The notes under the pieces: model-generated | The model's database searches: none | Seen by the model: only the letters and a program-made list of their open reading frames with translations | Told to the model about the DNA's origin: nothing | Source of the DNA: Psychroserpens luteus | GTDB lineage: Bacteria > Bacteroidota > Bacteroidia > Flavobacteriales > Flavobacteriaceae | Reading direction: 5' to 3' | DNA: 64,000 nucleotides | Assembly: GCF_015319355.1 (NCBI RefSeq) | Contig: NZ_JADILU010000002.1 | Span: 496,001-560,000 of the forward strand | Made by a program: the position numbers and the translations under genes | Shown here: one piece after another, positions 1-8,481 of the stretch | Numbering within the stretch: the stretch's first letter is position 1 | How the letters are laid out: every line of letters begins with the position of its first letter

Positions 1-1005
1 GCAAGAGGAAGTGGAGGTGATGTGCAAACATTGACTTTAGATGATTACGAAGTTATAAAAGAAAAAGCCACAACGCTAAGTTATATTACACCTATAGTAA
101 ATGGAGGTGGACAAGTAATTAATGGTTCTAACAACTGGCCAAGTACTATTTACGGAGTAAATCCTGATTATTTAAATATTAAAGTAGTCGATTTACAAAG
201 TGGAAGTATGTTTACAGATGCAGAGGTGAAATCGGCTTCAAAAGTGGCTTTAATTGGTCAGACTGTTGTAGATAATGTGTTTCCTGACGGTCAAGAACCT
301 GTAGGACAAATGATTCGTTTTGATAATATTCCGTTTAAAGTCATTGGAGTTTTAGAAGAGAAAGGAGAGAATACATTTGGGCAAGATCAAGATGATGTGG
401 TTATTGCGCCTTATACAACTGTACAGAAACGTATTTTGGCTATCGATTATTTAAATCAAGTTATGGCTTCTGCCATTAGTGAGGATGATGCACCAGAAGC
501 AGTGACTCAAGTCACAGAAATTTTACGTTCGCAACATAAATTATTGGATAGTGAAGATGATGATTTTACGGTTCGTTCTATGGAAGAATTAATTTCAACA
601 TTTAGTTCAACCTCAGAAATGTTAACTATTTTATTGGTGGCAGTTGCTAGTATTTCTTTGTTAATTGGAGGTATTGGGATTATGAATATTATGTACGTTT
701 CTGTAAAAGAGCGTACTAAAGAAATTGGACTAAGAATGGCAGTAGGAGCTAAAGGAGCAGATATTTTAATGCAATTTTTAATTGAAGCTATTTTAATTAG
801 TATTACAGGAGGTTTACTAGGAGTATTACTAGGTTTAGGAGCAACAGTCTTCATAGAAAAATTTCTTAATTGGCCGACAAGCGTCGCTTTATATTCCATT
901 ATAATTTCGTTTGCTGTTTGTGCAGTAACAGGTATATTTTTTGGCTGGTATCCTGCAAGAAAAGCTTCGGCATTAGACCCAATTACAGCTTTGCGTTACG
1001 AATAA
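1..1005 (+). CDS. ABC transporter permease, MacB/FtsX type (5' end outside window)
   Basis: The reading frame is open from base 1 (A-R-G-S-G-G-D...), so the gene begins upstream and only its C-terminal 334 residues are seen; the GTG at 22 is internal. The visible part has the MacB periplasmic core (residues about 1-190, beta-rich, with VIGVLEEKG) followed by the FtsX-type membrane domain: three hydrophobic segments and the conserved string GGIGIMNIMYVSVKERTKEI, ending in the usual PARKASALDPITALRYE tail. Proteins of this family work with an ABC ATPase and a membrane-fusion protein to move peptides or lipoproteins across the envelope; those partners would lie upstream. It heads a same-strand block that continues with the DUF1566 lipoprotein after 41 nt. 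Family certain, substrate unknown. Confidence 0.93.
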   Translation, partial: ARGSGGDVQTLTLDDYEVIKEKATTLSYITPIVNGGGQVINGSNNWPSTIYGVNPDYLNIKVVDLQSGSMFTDAEVKSASKVALIGQTVVDNVFPDGQEPVGQMIRFDNIPFKVIGVLEEKGENTFGQDQDDVVIAPYTTVQKRILAIDYLNQVMASAISEDDAPEAVTQVTEILRSQHKLLDSEDDDFTVRSMEELISTFSSTSEMLTILLVAVASISLLIGGIGIMNIMYVSVKERTKEIGLRMAVGAKGADILMQFLIEAILISITGGLLGVLLGLGATVFIEKFLNWPTSVALYSIIISFAVCAVTGIFFGWYPARKASALDPITALRYE

Positions 1006-1046
1006 GAAACATTGAAAAATAAGTATAGAAACAAAATATAGTAATT

Positions 1047-2345
1047 ATGAAAACATTAAAAAACACCACAACAAAAGTTGTAACTTTAATTGTGTTACTC
1101 ATTTTTACAATCCAAGCATGTAAAGATAAAAATTCAAGTATACACCCAATCACTAATGCTGTACAGAATTATGTACAGGTTGCTACTGGTCAAGTGACTT
1201 TGTATGATGAAGATGGCAACGTACTTCGATCTTTAAAACCAAGTGATTCACTTTTTGGTCAAGATGCTAATTATCTTAAAGGCAAAAAAATGTCTTATCA
1301 AAAAAATGAAGAAGGCATCGCAACAGATTTAAATACAGGCTTAATGTGGCAAGAAATCCCTACAACAGAAGGCTTTGATTGGGAAGATGCCAAAGCTTAT
1401 TGTGAAAACCTGGAGCTAGGTGGTTATGATGATTGGAGAATGCCAACAGCAAAAGAATTATACTCAATTAGCGATTTTAGTGAGGGTTGGCCTTATTTAG
1501 ATACAACTTATTTTTCTCTGGTAAATAATACGCATGTCGATAAAAGTGAACAATATTGGACAAGCAATAAATACGTTGGTCATACAGAAGAAGGACAATA
1601 TGCTGCTGCCTTTGGTGTTAACCATGCTACGGGTCATATTAAAGCTTATGCAGGAGAAGAACCAAAGGATAGAGGTGATCGTAAAGGTCCTCCTCCTGGA
1701 AATCAAAGACCACAAGGACAAGAAAGTGAAAATGGAGAAAAAGGAAATAGACCTCCACCTCCAGGAAATGGTGAGCGACCAACAGGTAACCCAATGTTAA
1801 AGCATGTTCGTGCAGTTCGTGGTAACACTTATGGTATTAATGATTTTTATGATAATGGAGATAATACTATTACAGATAAAGCATCAGGTTTAATGTGGTC
1901 TAAAAACGACAGTGAAAAAGGTTTAGATTGGAAAAATGCACTTTACTATGCGGAAAATTCAACCTTGGCAGAATATTCAGATTGGCGTTTACCTAATGTA
2001 AAAGAACTTCAAGGTATCGTCGATTATGATTATGCGCCAGGTGCTCAAGAGTCAAAACAAGAAGGACCTGCTATAGATCCAATTTTTAATATTTCAGAAA
2101 TTACTAATGAAAATAGCGATTTAGATTATCCATATTTCTGGACTAGTACTTCTGCACATTTTCAAAAAGGAAAACCCTTCTATTACGCATGGTATGTTGC
2201 TTTTGGACGCGCTGTGAATAATGAAGGTTTAGATTTTCATGGAGCAGGAGCCGTAAGGTTCGATACAAAATATGAAAATGGACCAGCAAGCGAAGGTGGT
2301 GAACGAATTTATAATTACGTTCGTTTGGTGAGAAACTTGAAGTAA
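1047..2345 (+). CDS. Lipoprotein with two DUF1566 domains
   Basis: 432 residues. A signal peptide ends in a lipobox with Cys25 (TIQAC). Two copies of the DUF1566 (Lcl C-terminal-like) module follow: residues about 90-200 with TGLMWQE, DDWRMPTAKEL and YWTS, and residues about 270-430 with SGLMWSK, SDWRLPNVKEL and YFWTST. They are joined by a linker (about 205-250) very rich in Pro, Gly, Asn and Gln, with PPPGN-type repeats. DUF1566 is a C-lectin-like surface domain, so a cell-surface binding role is inferred; no ligand can be named. It lies between an ABC permease and a DoxX gene in one direction and may belong to the LytS/LytTR block that follows. Confidence 0.85.
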   Translation: MKTLKNTTTKVVTLIVLLIFTIQACKDKNSSIHPITNAVQNYVQVATGQVTLYDEDGNVLRSLKPSDSLFGQDANYLKGKKMSYQKNEEGIATDLNTGLMWQEIPTTEGFDWEDAKAYCENLELGGYDDWRMPTAKELYSISDFSEGWPYLDTTYFSLVNNTHVDKSEQYWTSNKYVGHTEEGQYAAAFGVNHATGHIKAYAGEEPKDRGDRKGPPPGNQRPQGQESENGEKGNRPPPPGNGERPTGNPMLKHVRAVRGNTYGINDFYDNGDNTITDKASGLMWSKNDSEKGLDWKNALYYAENSTLAEYSDWRLPNVKELQGIVDYDYAPGAQESKQEGPAIDPIFNISEITNENSDLDYPYFWTSTSAHFQKGKPFYYAWYVAFGRAVNNEGLDFHGAGAVRFDTKYENGPASEGGERIYNYVRLVRNLK

Positions 2346-2376
2346 TATAAGTTGTTTAATTAAAATTATTGATGTT

Positions 2377-2775
2377 ATGAAAAAGGATATAGACTTCGGA
2401 TTATTGTTATTAAGAATAGTAATAGCAGGATTAATGCTATTTCATGGCATTGCAAAATTAAATAGTCTCACAGGTATCGAAAATATGCTTGCAGAAGCTG
2501 GTTTGCCTTCAGTGATGGCATATGGTGTGTATATTACAGAGCTAATAGCACCAATATTGATTATAATTGGATATAGAATCAGATTAGCGTCATTAGTGTT
2601 TTTTCTAGGGATGATTGCTGCACTTATTTTAGCACATTCAGATCATATATTTACTATTTCAAAAACAGGAGGTCTAGAAATTGAATTACTTTTGTTATAT
2701 GCATTTGGAGGTTTAGTATTCTTTTTTACAGGCTCTGGAAGCTATGCAGTATCTACTTCTAATAAGTGGGATTAA
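2377..2775 (+). CDS. DoxX family membrane protein
   Basis: 132 residues with four predicted transmembrane helices (about 8-28, 48-66, 70-88, 100-120). The first helix carries the family pattern RIVIAGLMLFHGIAKL, and AYGVYITELIAPILIIIGYRIR is the usual second segment. DoxX/DoxD proteins are small inner-membrane proteins, some linked to thiosulfate:quinone oxidation or redox stress; nothing here identifies a substrate. The stop codon is 16 nt before the likely start of the next gene (2792), which suggests co-transcription with the LytS kinase. Confidence 0.85.
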   Translation: MKKDIDFGLLLLRIVIAGLMLFHGIAKLNSLTGIENMLAEAGLPSVMAYGVYITELIAPILIIIGYRIRLASLVFFLGMIAALILAHSDHIFTISKTGGLEIELLLLYAFGGLVFFFTGSGSYAVSTSNKWD

Positions 2776-2791
2776 CAATAAATACTATAAA

Positions 2792-3826
2792 ATGCATAAA
2801 AATAAAAAAATAAGTATCCTTTCACACGTTCTAGTATGGCTTGTGCTATTTAGTATGCCATATCTTTTATCATATGGACAAGAGCAAGAAATAAATAGAG
2901 TTATAGCTCATTTCTGGATTCCATTAGTGTTTTATGCTTGCATTTTTTACATCAATTATTTTGTTTTCATAGATCGGTTTTTATTCGAAAAAAAAACAAT
3001 TCAATTTATTTTAATTAATGTTGTCATTATTGCTTTCTTCATATTTTTAAAAGAGCAAATTGAAGTTACCTTTTTTGAAGAGCTTATGAAAAAGCGAGAT
3101 AATACTAAAGGTGAAGGTCCTCCTTTTAAAATGTTTGTTTACATCCAAATGCTATCTTACATGGCACCTTTATTATTTTCTATAGCAATAAAGAGTACAA
3201 AACGATGGATAAAAACGGAAGCAGAACGCAAAGAAGCCATAAATGTAAAATTGAAATCAGAGCTTCAACATTTACATTACCAATTGCAACCGCATTTCTT
3301 TTTTAATTCTCTAAACAATATTTATGCTTTGGTAGATATTTCTCCGGATAGAGCGAAATCATCAATCCATAGTTTAAGTAAATTAATGCGTTATATGCTA
3401 TATGAAACAAGTGTAGAGTCTGTTTTATTATCTAAAGAAATAGACTTTATGAAAAAGTATATAGAATTAATGAAGCTTAGAATCTCAGATAAAACCAAAG
3501 TGAATTATAACTTCCCTGAAGAAGAAACAGGTATAACCATTGCTCCGTTATTATTTATCTCATTAATTGAAAATGCTTTTAAACATGGCGTTTCTGCTAG
3601 TAAAGAAAGTGAAATCACTATAAAGATGACTATCATTGAACAAACTGTTCTATTTACTATTGAAAATGCTAATTTTCCTAAAAAGACAGATGATAAGAGT
3701 GGCTCAGGAATTGGACTTCCAAATATCGAAAAACGTTTAGAATTACTTTACCCAAACAAAAGCAGTTTTAAAACATTTATAAAGGATAATCATTACATCG
3801 CACAATTAGAAATTGAAACCGACTAA
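2792..3826 (+). CDS. LytS/YehU-type sensor histidine kinase
   Basis: 344 residues from the ATG at 2792. The frame opens at 2744, but that start would overlap DoxX by 32 nt and add a non-conserved 16-residue head. The N-terminal half has four hydrophobic helices (about 8-150). Then comes the His_kinase (PF06580) domain with the phospho-acceptor motif QLQPHFFFNSLNNIYAL, and a HATPase part with SLIENAFKHGV and GSGIGLPNIEKRLELLY. Kinases of this class pair with LytTR response regulators; the matching regulator is at 6885, with three envelope-protein genes in between that are probable members of the same operon or regulon. The ligand is unknown. Confidence 0.92.
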   Translation: MHKNKKISILSHVLVWLVLFSMPYLLSYGQEQEINRVIAHFWIPLVFYACIFYINYFVFIDRFLFEKKTIQFILINVVIIAFFIFLKEQIEVTFFEELMKKRDNTKGEGPPFKMFVYIQMLSYMAPLLFSIAIKSTKRWIKTEAERKEAINVKLKSELQHLHYQLQPHFFFNSLNNIYALVDISPDRAKSSIHSLSKLMRYMLYETSVESVLLSKEIDFMKKYIELMKLRISDKTKVNYNFPEEETGITIAPLLFISLIENAFKHGVSASKESEITIKMTIIEQTVLFTIENANFPKKTDDKSGSGIGLPNIEKRLELLYPNKSSFKTFIKDNHYIAQLEIETD

Positions 3827-3889
3827 ATGATAACCTAATAGCATCTCATCTGTGTCATTCTTAAGATTTAAACTTTTAAACTAAAACAT

Positions 3890-5212
3890 ATGAAATATAA
3901 AATTCTAGTTATCTTTTTCTTTGTACTATTCGGCAATCTTTTTGCTCATGAAGGTGGACATGGAGTATTATTGAAACAATGGAGTTTGAGAGCTAATAAC
4001 GAAATAATAAATGCAGATTTCATTAAATATGAAAATAATAAAGTCTGGCTTATGGCTAGTGATCACAGTCTTAAAACTTATAAAATTTCAGACTTTTCTA
4101 ATACCGATCAAGAATTTATTAAAACCAAAAATGAAATCATTCAATCATTAAATGGAGAACATATCTCTGATTTAAAATCTCAGTCATTATCAAAATGGAA
4201 CATTTTACTTATAGCGTTAGGTGGTTTCCTTTTGTGTTTCTCCGCTTTTAAACTGGTAAAACGAAAACAAATAGTGCACTTAACTTATGGAACTCTTGGT
4301 TTAGGTATAATTTTATTTGTATCCTGTAAAAACATTAAAACGGACAAAGAAAGTGTGATAAATGTGCCGCAAAATGATATTTCTATCATGCAATCTTTTT
4401 TCGAAAAATTTGATGGAGTCGAAACGCATTCAGATGAAAATTATCTATATGTTTCATCAAATGGCTTGCCTGATCACGATATGATGGTAGGTATATCTAA
4501 TTGGCAACAACAAGTGCCAATTAATCAAAATTATACAGGAAGTAACAGCTGGGCAATACCTATTCATCCAAAATTGGCAGAACATCCACTTTCTACTAAA
4601 ACGAACTTGCTTAAAGGCGCAATTGCTGTGGCTGTCAATGGTATTCCTATTTTTAACCCCTTAAATAATAGAGGAGAAGATGCCAATGCTATTGGAGAAT
4701 TAGATAATTGGGGAGGACATTGCGGACGTGCAGATGATTATCATTACCACTTACCACCATTGCATTTACAAGACCAAGTTGGTGCGGGAAATCCTGTAGC
4801 ATATGCTGTTGATGGTTTTCCTGTGTATGGAAAAACAACAGATACACTCGATGAGTATTTAGGTAAAATGAATTCCGATGGCTCTTATCAATATCATTCC
4901 ATAGAAAAGTATCCTTATTTTATTGCTGGTATGCGAGGTGAAGTAAAATTAGATCTCAAAACGGAGGCACCAGAAAATCAGGTTTTCCCTCAACCTAGAA
5001 CACACGAACTACGACCTGCATTAAGACCTTTAAGAGGTGCTGAAATTATTGATTTTGAATCTTTAGGCAATAATGCGTATTCCTTAATTTATAGTTTAGA
5101 TTCAAAAGAATATATTATAAATTACCATTGGGACAGTGATGATAAGTATACCTATGAATTTATAAGTCCAGATGGTACATCATCTATTGAAACCTACAAA
5201 CCAAGAAAATAA
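3890..5212 (+). CDS. YHYH-domain envelope protein
   Basis: 440 residues. A signal peptide (1-19, ending LFA) is followed by His-rich HEGGHG and an extracytoplasmic segment to about 100, two hydrophobic helices (about 103-123 and 130-147, the second ending in LFVSC), then a large domain with the signature DDYHYH (YHYH at 284-287) after a conserved WGGHCGRA. YHYH proteins are secreted proteins of unknown biochemical role; the His, Cys and Asp cluster suggests metal binding, which is inference. The stop overlaps the next start by one base (TAATG), so it is translationally linked to the PEBP-like lipoprotein. These two domains are also known to occur together elsewhere, which supports a joint function. 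Confidence 0.85.
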   Translation: MKYKILVIFFFVLFGNLFAHEGGHGVLLKQWSLRANNEIINADFIKYENNKVWLMASDHSLKTYKISDFSNTDQEFIKTKNEIIQSLNGEHISDLKSQSLSKWNILLIALGGFLLCFSAFKLVKRKQIVHLTYGTLGLGIILFVSCKNIKTDKESVINVPQNDISIMQSFFEKFDGVETHSDENYLYVSSNGLPDHDMMVGISNWQQQVPINQNYTGSNSWAIPIHPKLAEHPLSTKTNLLKGAIAVAVNGIPIFNPLNNRGEDANAIGELDNWGGHCGRADDYHYHLPPLHLQDQVGAGNPVAYAVDGFPVYGKTTDTLDEYLGKMNSDGSYQYHSIEKYPYFIAGMRGEVKLDLKTEAPENQVFPQPRTHELRPALRPLRGAEIIDFESLGNNAYSLIYSLDSKEYIINYHWDSDDKYTYEFISPDGTSSIETYKPRK

Positions 5213-5811
5213 TGAAGCACTCAATTTACTTATTCACGCTACTATCTATTTGCTTTATTTCTTGTAAAAACAACAATTCAAATGCTACTAAGGTAAATCA
5301 TGATGATTTTATAACTCTAAATTCAAATTTTAAACTCACTAGTAAAGCAGTAGCAGATGGTGTTTTACGCGATGCCTTTAAATGTGAAGAGAAAATAAAT
5401 GATGTAGAAAACTCCATTCCGTTATCATGGCAAAACGTTCCTGAAGGCACTAAATCCTTAGCTATTGTTATGTATCATTATCCAAAAAAAGATGATAAAA
5501 CCGAAATTAATTCATATCTTTTATTGTGGGATATAGATCCTAATGTTACTGAAAAACCTTATAAAATGGCTCCTAATGGAGATTGGTATTTAGGAGCTAA
5601 TAAAGATGGTACTGCTATATCATATACATCACCTTGTTCTCATGGAAAAGGGAAACACGAATATACCATCGCTCTTTATGCATTGGCTGAAACGCCTACT
5701 ACTTTGCCTAAAATGAATACTTTAGATGTAAATCACAATGTGTTTATGAATGCAATGGCTACAGTAAAAATTATAGACAGAACAACTTTAACATTTTTAG
5801 ACACTAAATAA
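5212..5811 (+). CDS. YbhB/YbcL (PEBP-like, Raf kinase inhibitor-like) lipoprotein
   Basis: 199 residues. The N-terminus is a lipoprotein signal with CFISC (Cys18). The PEBP fold follows: PLSWQNVPEGTKSLAIVMY, then LLLWDIDPNV, and the binding-pocket strand SPCSHGKGKHEYTIALYAL, which corresponds to the family motif PCPP-G-HRY. PEBP proteins bind phospholipid head groups or other small anionic ligands; no ligand is known for the bacterial exported forms. It starts within the stop codon of the YHYH gene and is followed after 7 nt by another lipoprotein, so it sits inside a tight operon between a LytS kinase and its LytTR regulator. Confidence 0.88.
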   Translation: MKHSIYLFTLLSICFISCKNNNSNATKVNHDDFITLNSNFKLTSKAVADGVLRDAFKCEEKINDVENSIPLSWQNVPEGTKSLAIVMYHYPKKDDKTEINSYLLLWDIDPNVTEKPYKMAPNGDWYLGANKDGTAISYTSPCSHGKGKHEYTIALYALAETPTTLPKMNTLDVNHNVFMNAMATVKIIDRTTLTFLDTK

Positions 5812-5818
5812 ATTACTT

Positions 5819-6844
5819 ATGAAACCTATTAAAAGCACATTATTAACACTTGTTTTTATATCAATTACAACGATGGGTTGTAAAAACAGTAATAAAACAG
5901 TACAAACCAATACAATAACACAAACCGATACAACTATTTATAAAGGTACAGCTTCTGTATCTCAAGGACCAGCAACAGTTGTAACTGAGAATGTTTTTGA
6001 ATGTGATAGAGGTAGAGAAGCACCAATTGGAACAATAATAGCAACAGATGGCACTAGTTGGACAGTTCCTGCATTGGTTAGTTTTACCGATGACAGTTTT
6101 CCTTTTGCATCAGATTTATTTAACCCTTGTACTAAGGTCGAGTATAACTCTGCAGATGAAGCCTTATCTGCTTTAGACGGAACAGATATTATAGAAATAG
6201 ATGAAGGTGGAGAAGTAATTACAGCTTATATTTTTGCTGATAATTATTTTGAAATGTACATAAATGGTGTTCCTGTCGGTAAGGACAATGTGCCTTTTAC
6301 ACAATTTAATTCTAATATTGTTCGGTTCAAAGTGAACAAACCTTTTACCATTGCGATGAAGTTAGTGGATTGGGAAGAAAATAGTGGTTTAGGCTCAGAG
6401 AGCAATAGAGGTAAAGCATTTCATCCTGGAGATGGAGGTATGGTAGGTGTTTTTAAAAATGCTAACAATGAAATTATTGCCACTACAAATTCTAATTGGA
6501 AAGCACAGACATTTTACACAGCTCCAATAAAAAACTTGTCTTGTGTTTCTGAAGAAGATACTTTACGTTTGAGTACCAATTGTAATGCAGATGATTCTGA
6601 CGATGGCACTTCGTACTATGCCTTACATTGGAAAATACCTTCAGATTGGCAATTGCCAAATTTTAATGATAGCGAATGGCCAAGCGCATCTGAATATACT
6701 AATAATGTAATAGGTGTTGATAACAAGCCATCTTATACCAACTTTACTAATATTTTTGATGATAGTTCTGCAGATGCTAGGTTTATATGGTCTTCAAATG
6801 TAATTTTAGACAACGAGGTACTTGTTAGATATACTGTTGATTAA
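5819..6844 (+). CDS. Lipoprotein with jelly-roll-like sugar-binding fold, function unknown
   Basis: 341 residues with a lipoprotein signal (TTMGC, Cys21). Much of the mature part looks beta-sandwich: the string AYIFADNYFEMYINGVPVG is typical of the galactose-binding-like domains of glycoside hydrolases (a strand, then 'NG..vG', then framing strands), and a second such strand pair occurs near WQLPNFNDSEWPSASEY. No catalytic motif is visible. Its place as the last gene before the LytTR regulator makes it a surface component of the same YHYH/PEBP set. The domain assignment rests on pattern only. Confidence 0.6.
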   Translation: MKPIKSTLLTLVFISITTMGCKNSNKTVQTNTITQTDTTIYKGTASVSQGPATVVTENVFECDRGREAPIGTIIATDGTSWTVPALVSFTDDSFPFASDLFNPCTKVEYNSADEALSALDGTDIIEIDEGGEVITAYIFADNYFEMYINGVPVGKDNVPFTQFNSNIVRFKVNKPFTIAMKLVDWEENSGLGSESNRGKAFHPGDGGMVGVFKNANNEIIATTNSNWKAQTFYTAPIKNLSCVSEEDTLRLSTNCNADDSDDGTSYYALHWKIPSDWQLPNFNDSEWPSASEYTNNVIGVDNKPSYTNFTNIFDDSSADARFIWSSNVILDNEVLVRYTVD

Positions 6845-6884
6845 ACTTTAGAAAACTCTTCTATATTTATTATAAATTTAAATT

Positions 6885-7619
6885 ATGAGCAATATAAAAA
6901 TCACCTGTGTTATTGTAGACGATGAACCTATGGCACTTAATCTAGTAGAAAGCTATGTTGAAAAAACACCTTTTTTAGAATTAAAACAAAAGTGTAGCAG
7001 TGCGATTGAAGCTATGGAGTTTATTAAAGAACATCCAGTAGATCTATTATTTTTAGACATTCAAATGCCTGATTTAACAGGGATTGAGTTTTCAAAAATG
7101 TTACCAAAAGACACGCGTGTTATCTTTACAACAGCATTTGATCAATACGCTTTAGATGGTTTTAAGGTCGAAGCTTTAGACTATTTATTGAAACCTTTTG
7201 ATTATGCAGAGTTTCTTGCTGCTGCTAACAAAGCAAACACTTGGTTTGAATTGGTAAAAGGTAAATCTCAACATAATATTTTCGAAGAAAAAGAATTCCT
7301 TTTTGTAAAATCGGAATACAAGCAACTACGTATTAAACTTGCCGATGTCTTGTACTTTGAAGGCCTTAAAGATTATATAAAAATATGGTTGAAAGATAAT
7401 CCGAAACCTATTTTAACACTCATGAGTTTAAAATCTTTAGAAGAAGAATTACCAGATGCGCAATTTATGCGTGTGCATCGTTCATTCATTGTATGTTTAG
7501 ATAGTATTGATGTTATTGAGCGCAGTCAAATAATTATTAATGAACAGCGTATAACCGTATCAGAGCAGTATAAGCCTAAATTCTTAAAATTTGTAAATAA
7601 TAATTCTTTACTGAATTAA
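6885..7619 (+). CDS. LytTR-family response regulator
   Basis: 244 residues. The receiver domain (1-125) has the acidic pair D12-D13, the phospho-acceptor D58 in LLFLDIQMPD, a Thr/Ala switch at TTAFD and K103 in LLKPFD. The C-terminal LytTR DNA-binding domain starts near 137 (FLFVKSEYKQLRIKL) and contains the family strings YFEGLKDYIKI and FMRVHRSFIV. LytTR regulators bind pairs of short direct repeats upstream of their targets. The likely partner is the LytS kinase at 2792; the gene ends the block and converges on the ThiE-like gene, with 18 nt between the stops. Confidence 0.93.
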   Translation: MSNIKITCVIVDDEPMALNLVESYVEKTPFLELKQKCSSAIEAMEFIKEHPVDLLFLDIQMPDLTGIEFSKMLPKDTRVIFTTAFDQYALDGFKVEALDYLLKPFDYAEFLAAANKANTWFELVKGKSQHNIFEEKEFLFVKSEYKQLRIKLADVLYFEGLKDYIKIWLKDNPKPILTLMSLKSLEEELPDAQFMRVHRSFIVCLDSIDVIERSQIIINEQRITVSEQYKPKFLKFVNNNSLLN

Positions 7620-7637
7620 AAGCTCTAGATTCATGTC

Positions 7638-8279
7638 TTATTCAAATATATAACGTTGTTCTGCTGTTGAAGAGGCATTTAGCAATTGGTTAAATGTCTT
7701 TATAGAATCAAAGTTTTGCGTAATGGCTTCGGATACTGCAATACCAGAAATACCTGCTTCGAGTATGTCTGTAACATCTTCTGTAGTGATGCCTCCAAAA
7801 CCTATAATTGGGATAGGCGTTTTCAAAACATCTGTAATGGCAGTATAGCCTTTTAAACCTAAAACTGGACTCAAATTCTCTACTGTTGTTTCCTTAAAAG
7901 GCCCTAAACTAATATAATCAATATGCTTATCTAGTAATAACTCACAATCTTGCAAAGTATTAGCTGTTCCTCCAATCATTTGCCAAGTTTCTAAATGTTT
8001 TCTAACTATAGTAGGGCATGCGTCTGTTTTTTCTAAATACACACCATCTGCTTTAATGGTTTTTGCTACTTTATAATATCCTTTAATTATTAATCTGGTT
8101 TGAAAATGAGATGTGATTTTTATAGCTTCTTGAGCTAACTTTAAAATCTTTTTTTCTGAAGCATTTTTATAACGTAATTGCACTAATTCTACACCAGATG
8201 CACATGCTTTTTGGATGTTTTCTAGAAGTTCTTTTGGTGTGTCTCCTTGAGAGATATAATGTAGTTTAGGTATAATCAT
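7638..8279 (-). CDS. ThiE/TenI-like TIM-barrel protein (thiamine phosphate synthase family)
   Basis: 213 residues. The family features are the early VQLRYKNASEKK strand, ADGVYLEK, MIGGTANT, ISLGPFKETT and the phosphate-binding loop IIGFGGITTEDV. ThiE joins HMP-pyrophosphate to thiazole phosphate. Two spots depart from the canonical enzyme: the usual IINDR (Asn-Asp, pyrophosphate/metal binding) is IIKGY, and the Lys of the T-x-x-K loop is absent at KETTVEN. No other thiamine genes lie nearby. It may be a TenI-like or otherwise diverged paralogue rather than the main ThiE of this organism. I see no TPP riboswitch upstream. Confidence 0.7.
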   Translation of the reverse strand: MIIPKLHYISQGDTPKELLENIQKACASGVELVQLRYKNASEKKILKLAQEAIKITSHFQTRLIIKGYYKVAKTIKADGVYLEKTDACPTIVRKHLETWQMIGGTANTLQDCELLLDKHIDYISLGPFKETTVENLSPVLGLKGYTAITDVLKTPIPIIGFGGITTEDVTDILEAGISGIAVSEAITQNFDSIKTFNQLLNASSTAEQRYIFE

Positions 8280-8481
8280 GACTTATGTGTTATGTTCAGA
8301 ATAAATAATATAATCTGCTGCAAAAATACGACTATTATAATCACCTAAAGTCTTCAAGTTGGTTACAAACTCTAAAATTTAATTAACAATTATTTATACT
8401 AAAACTATACTGTATTATGTAATTTTACTTCAATAAAAGCGACTATAATAAACATAATAGTACAATTGATTATTGCTACTT

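Noticed and set aside
507-899. Reverse-strand open frame inside the MacB-like permease gene
   Set aside because: It lies wholly antisense to a clear coding region and has no recognisable product.
2744-2791. Longer start of the LytS kinase at 2744
   Set aside because: It would overlap DoxX by 32 nt and adds a head not expected for the family; the ATG at 2792 fits better.
8280-8472. Possible TPP riboswitch near the ThiE-like gene
   Set aside because: No conserved THI-box sequence or suitable stems are visible in the region upstream of the minus-strand gene.
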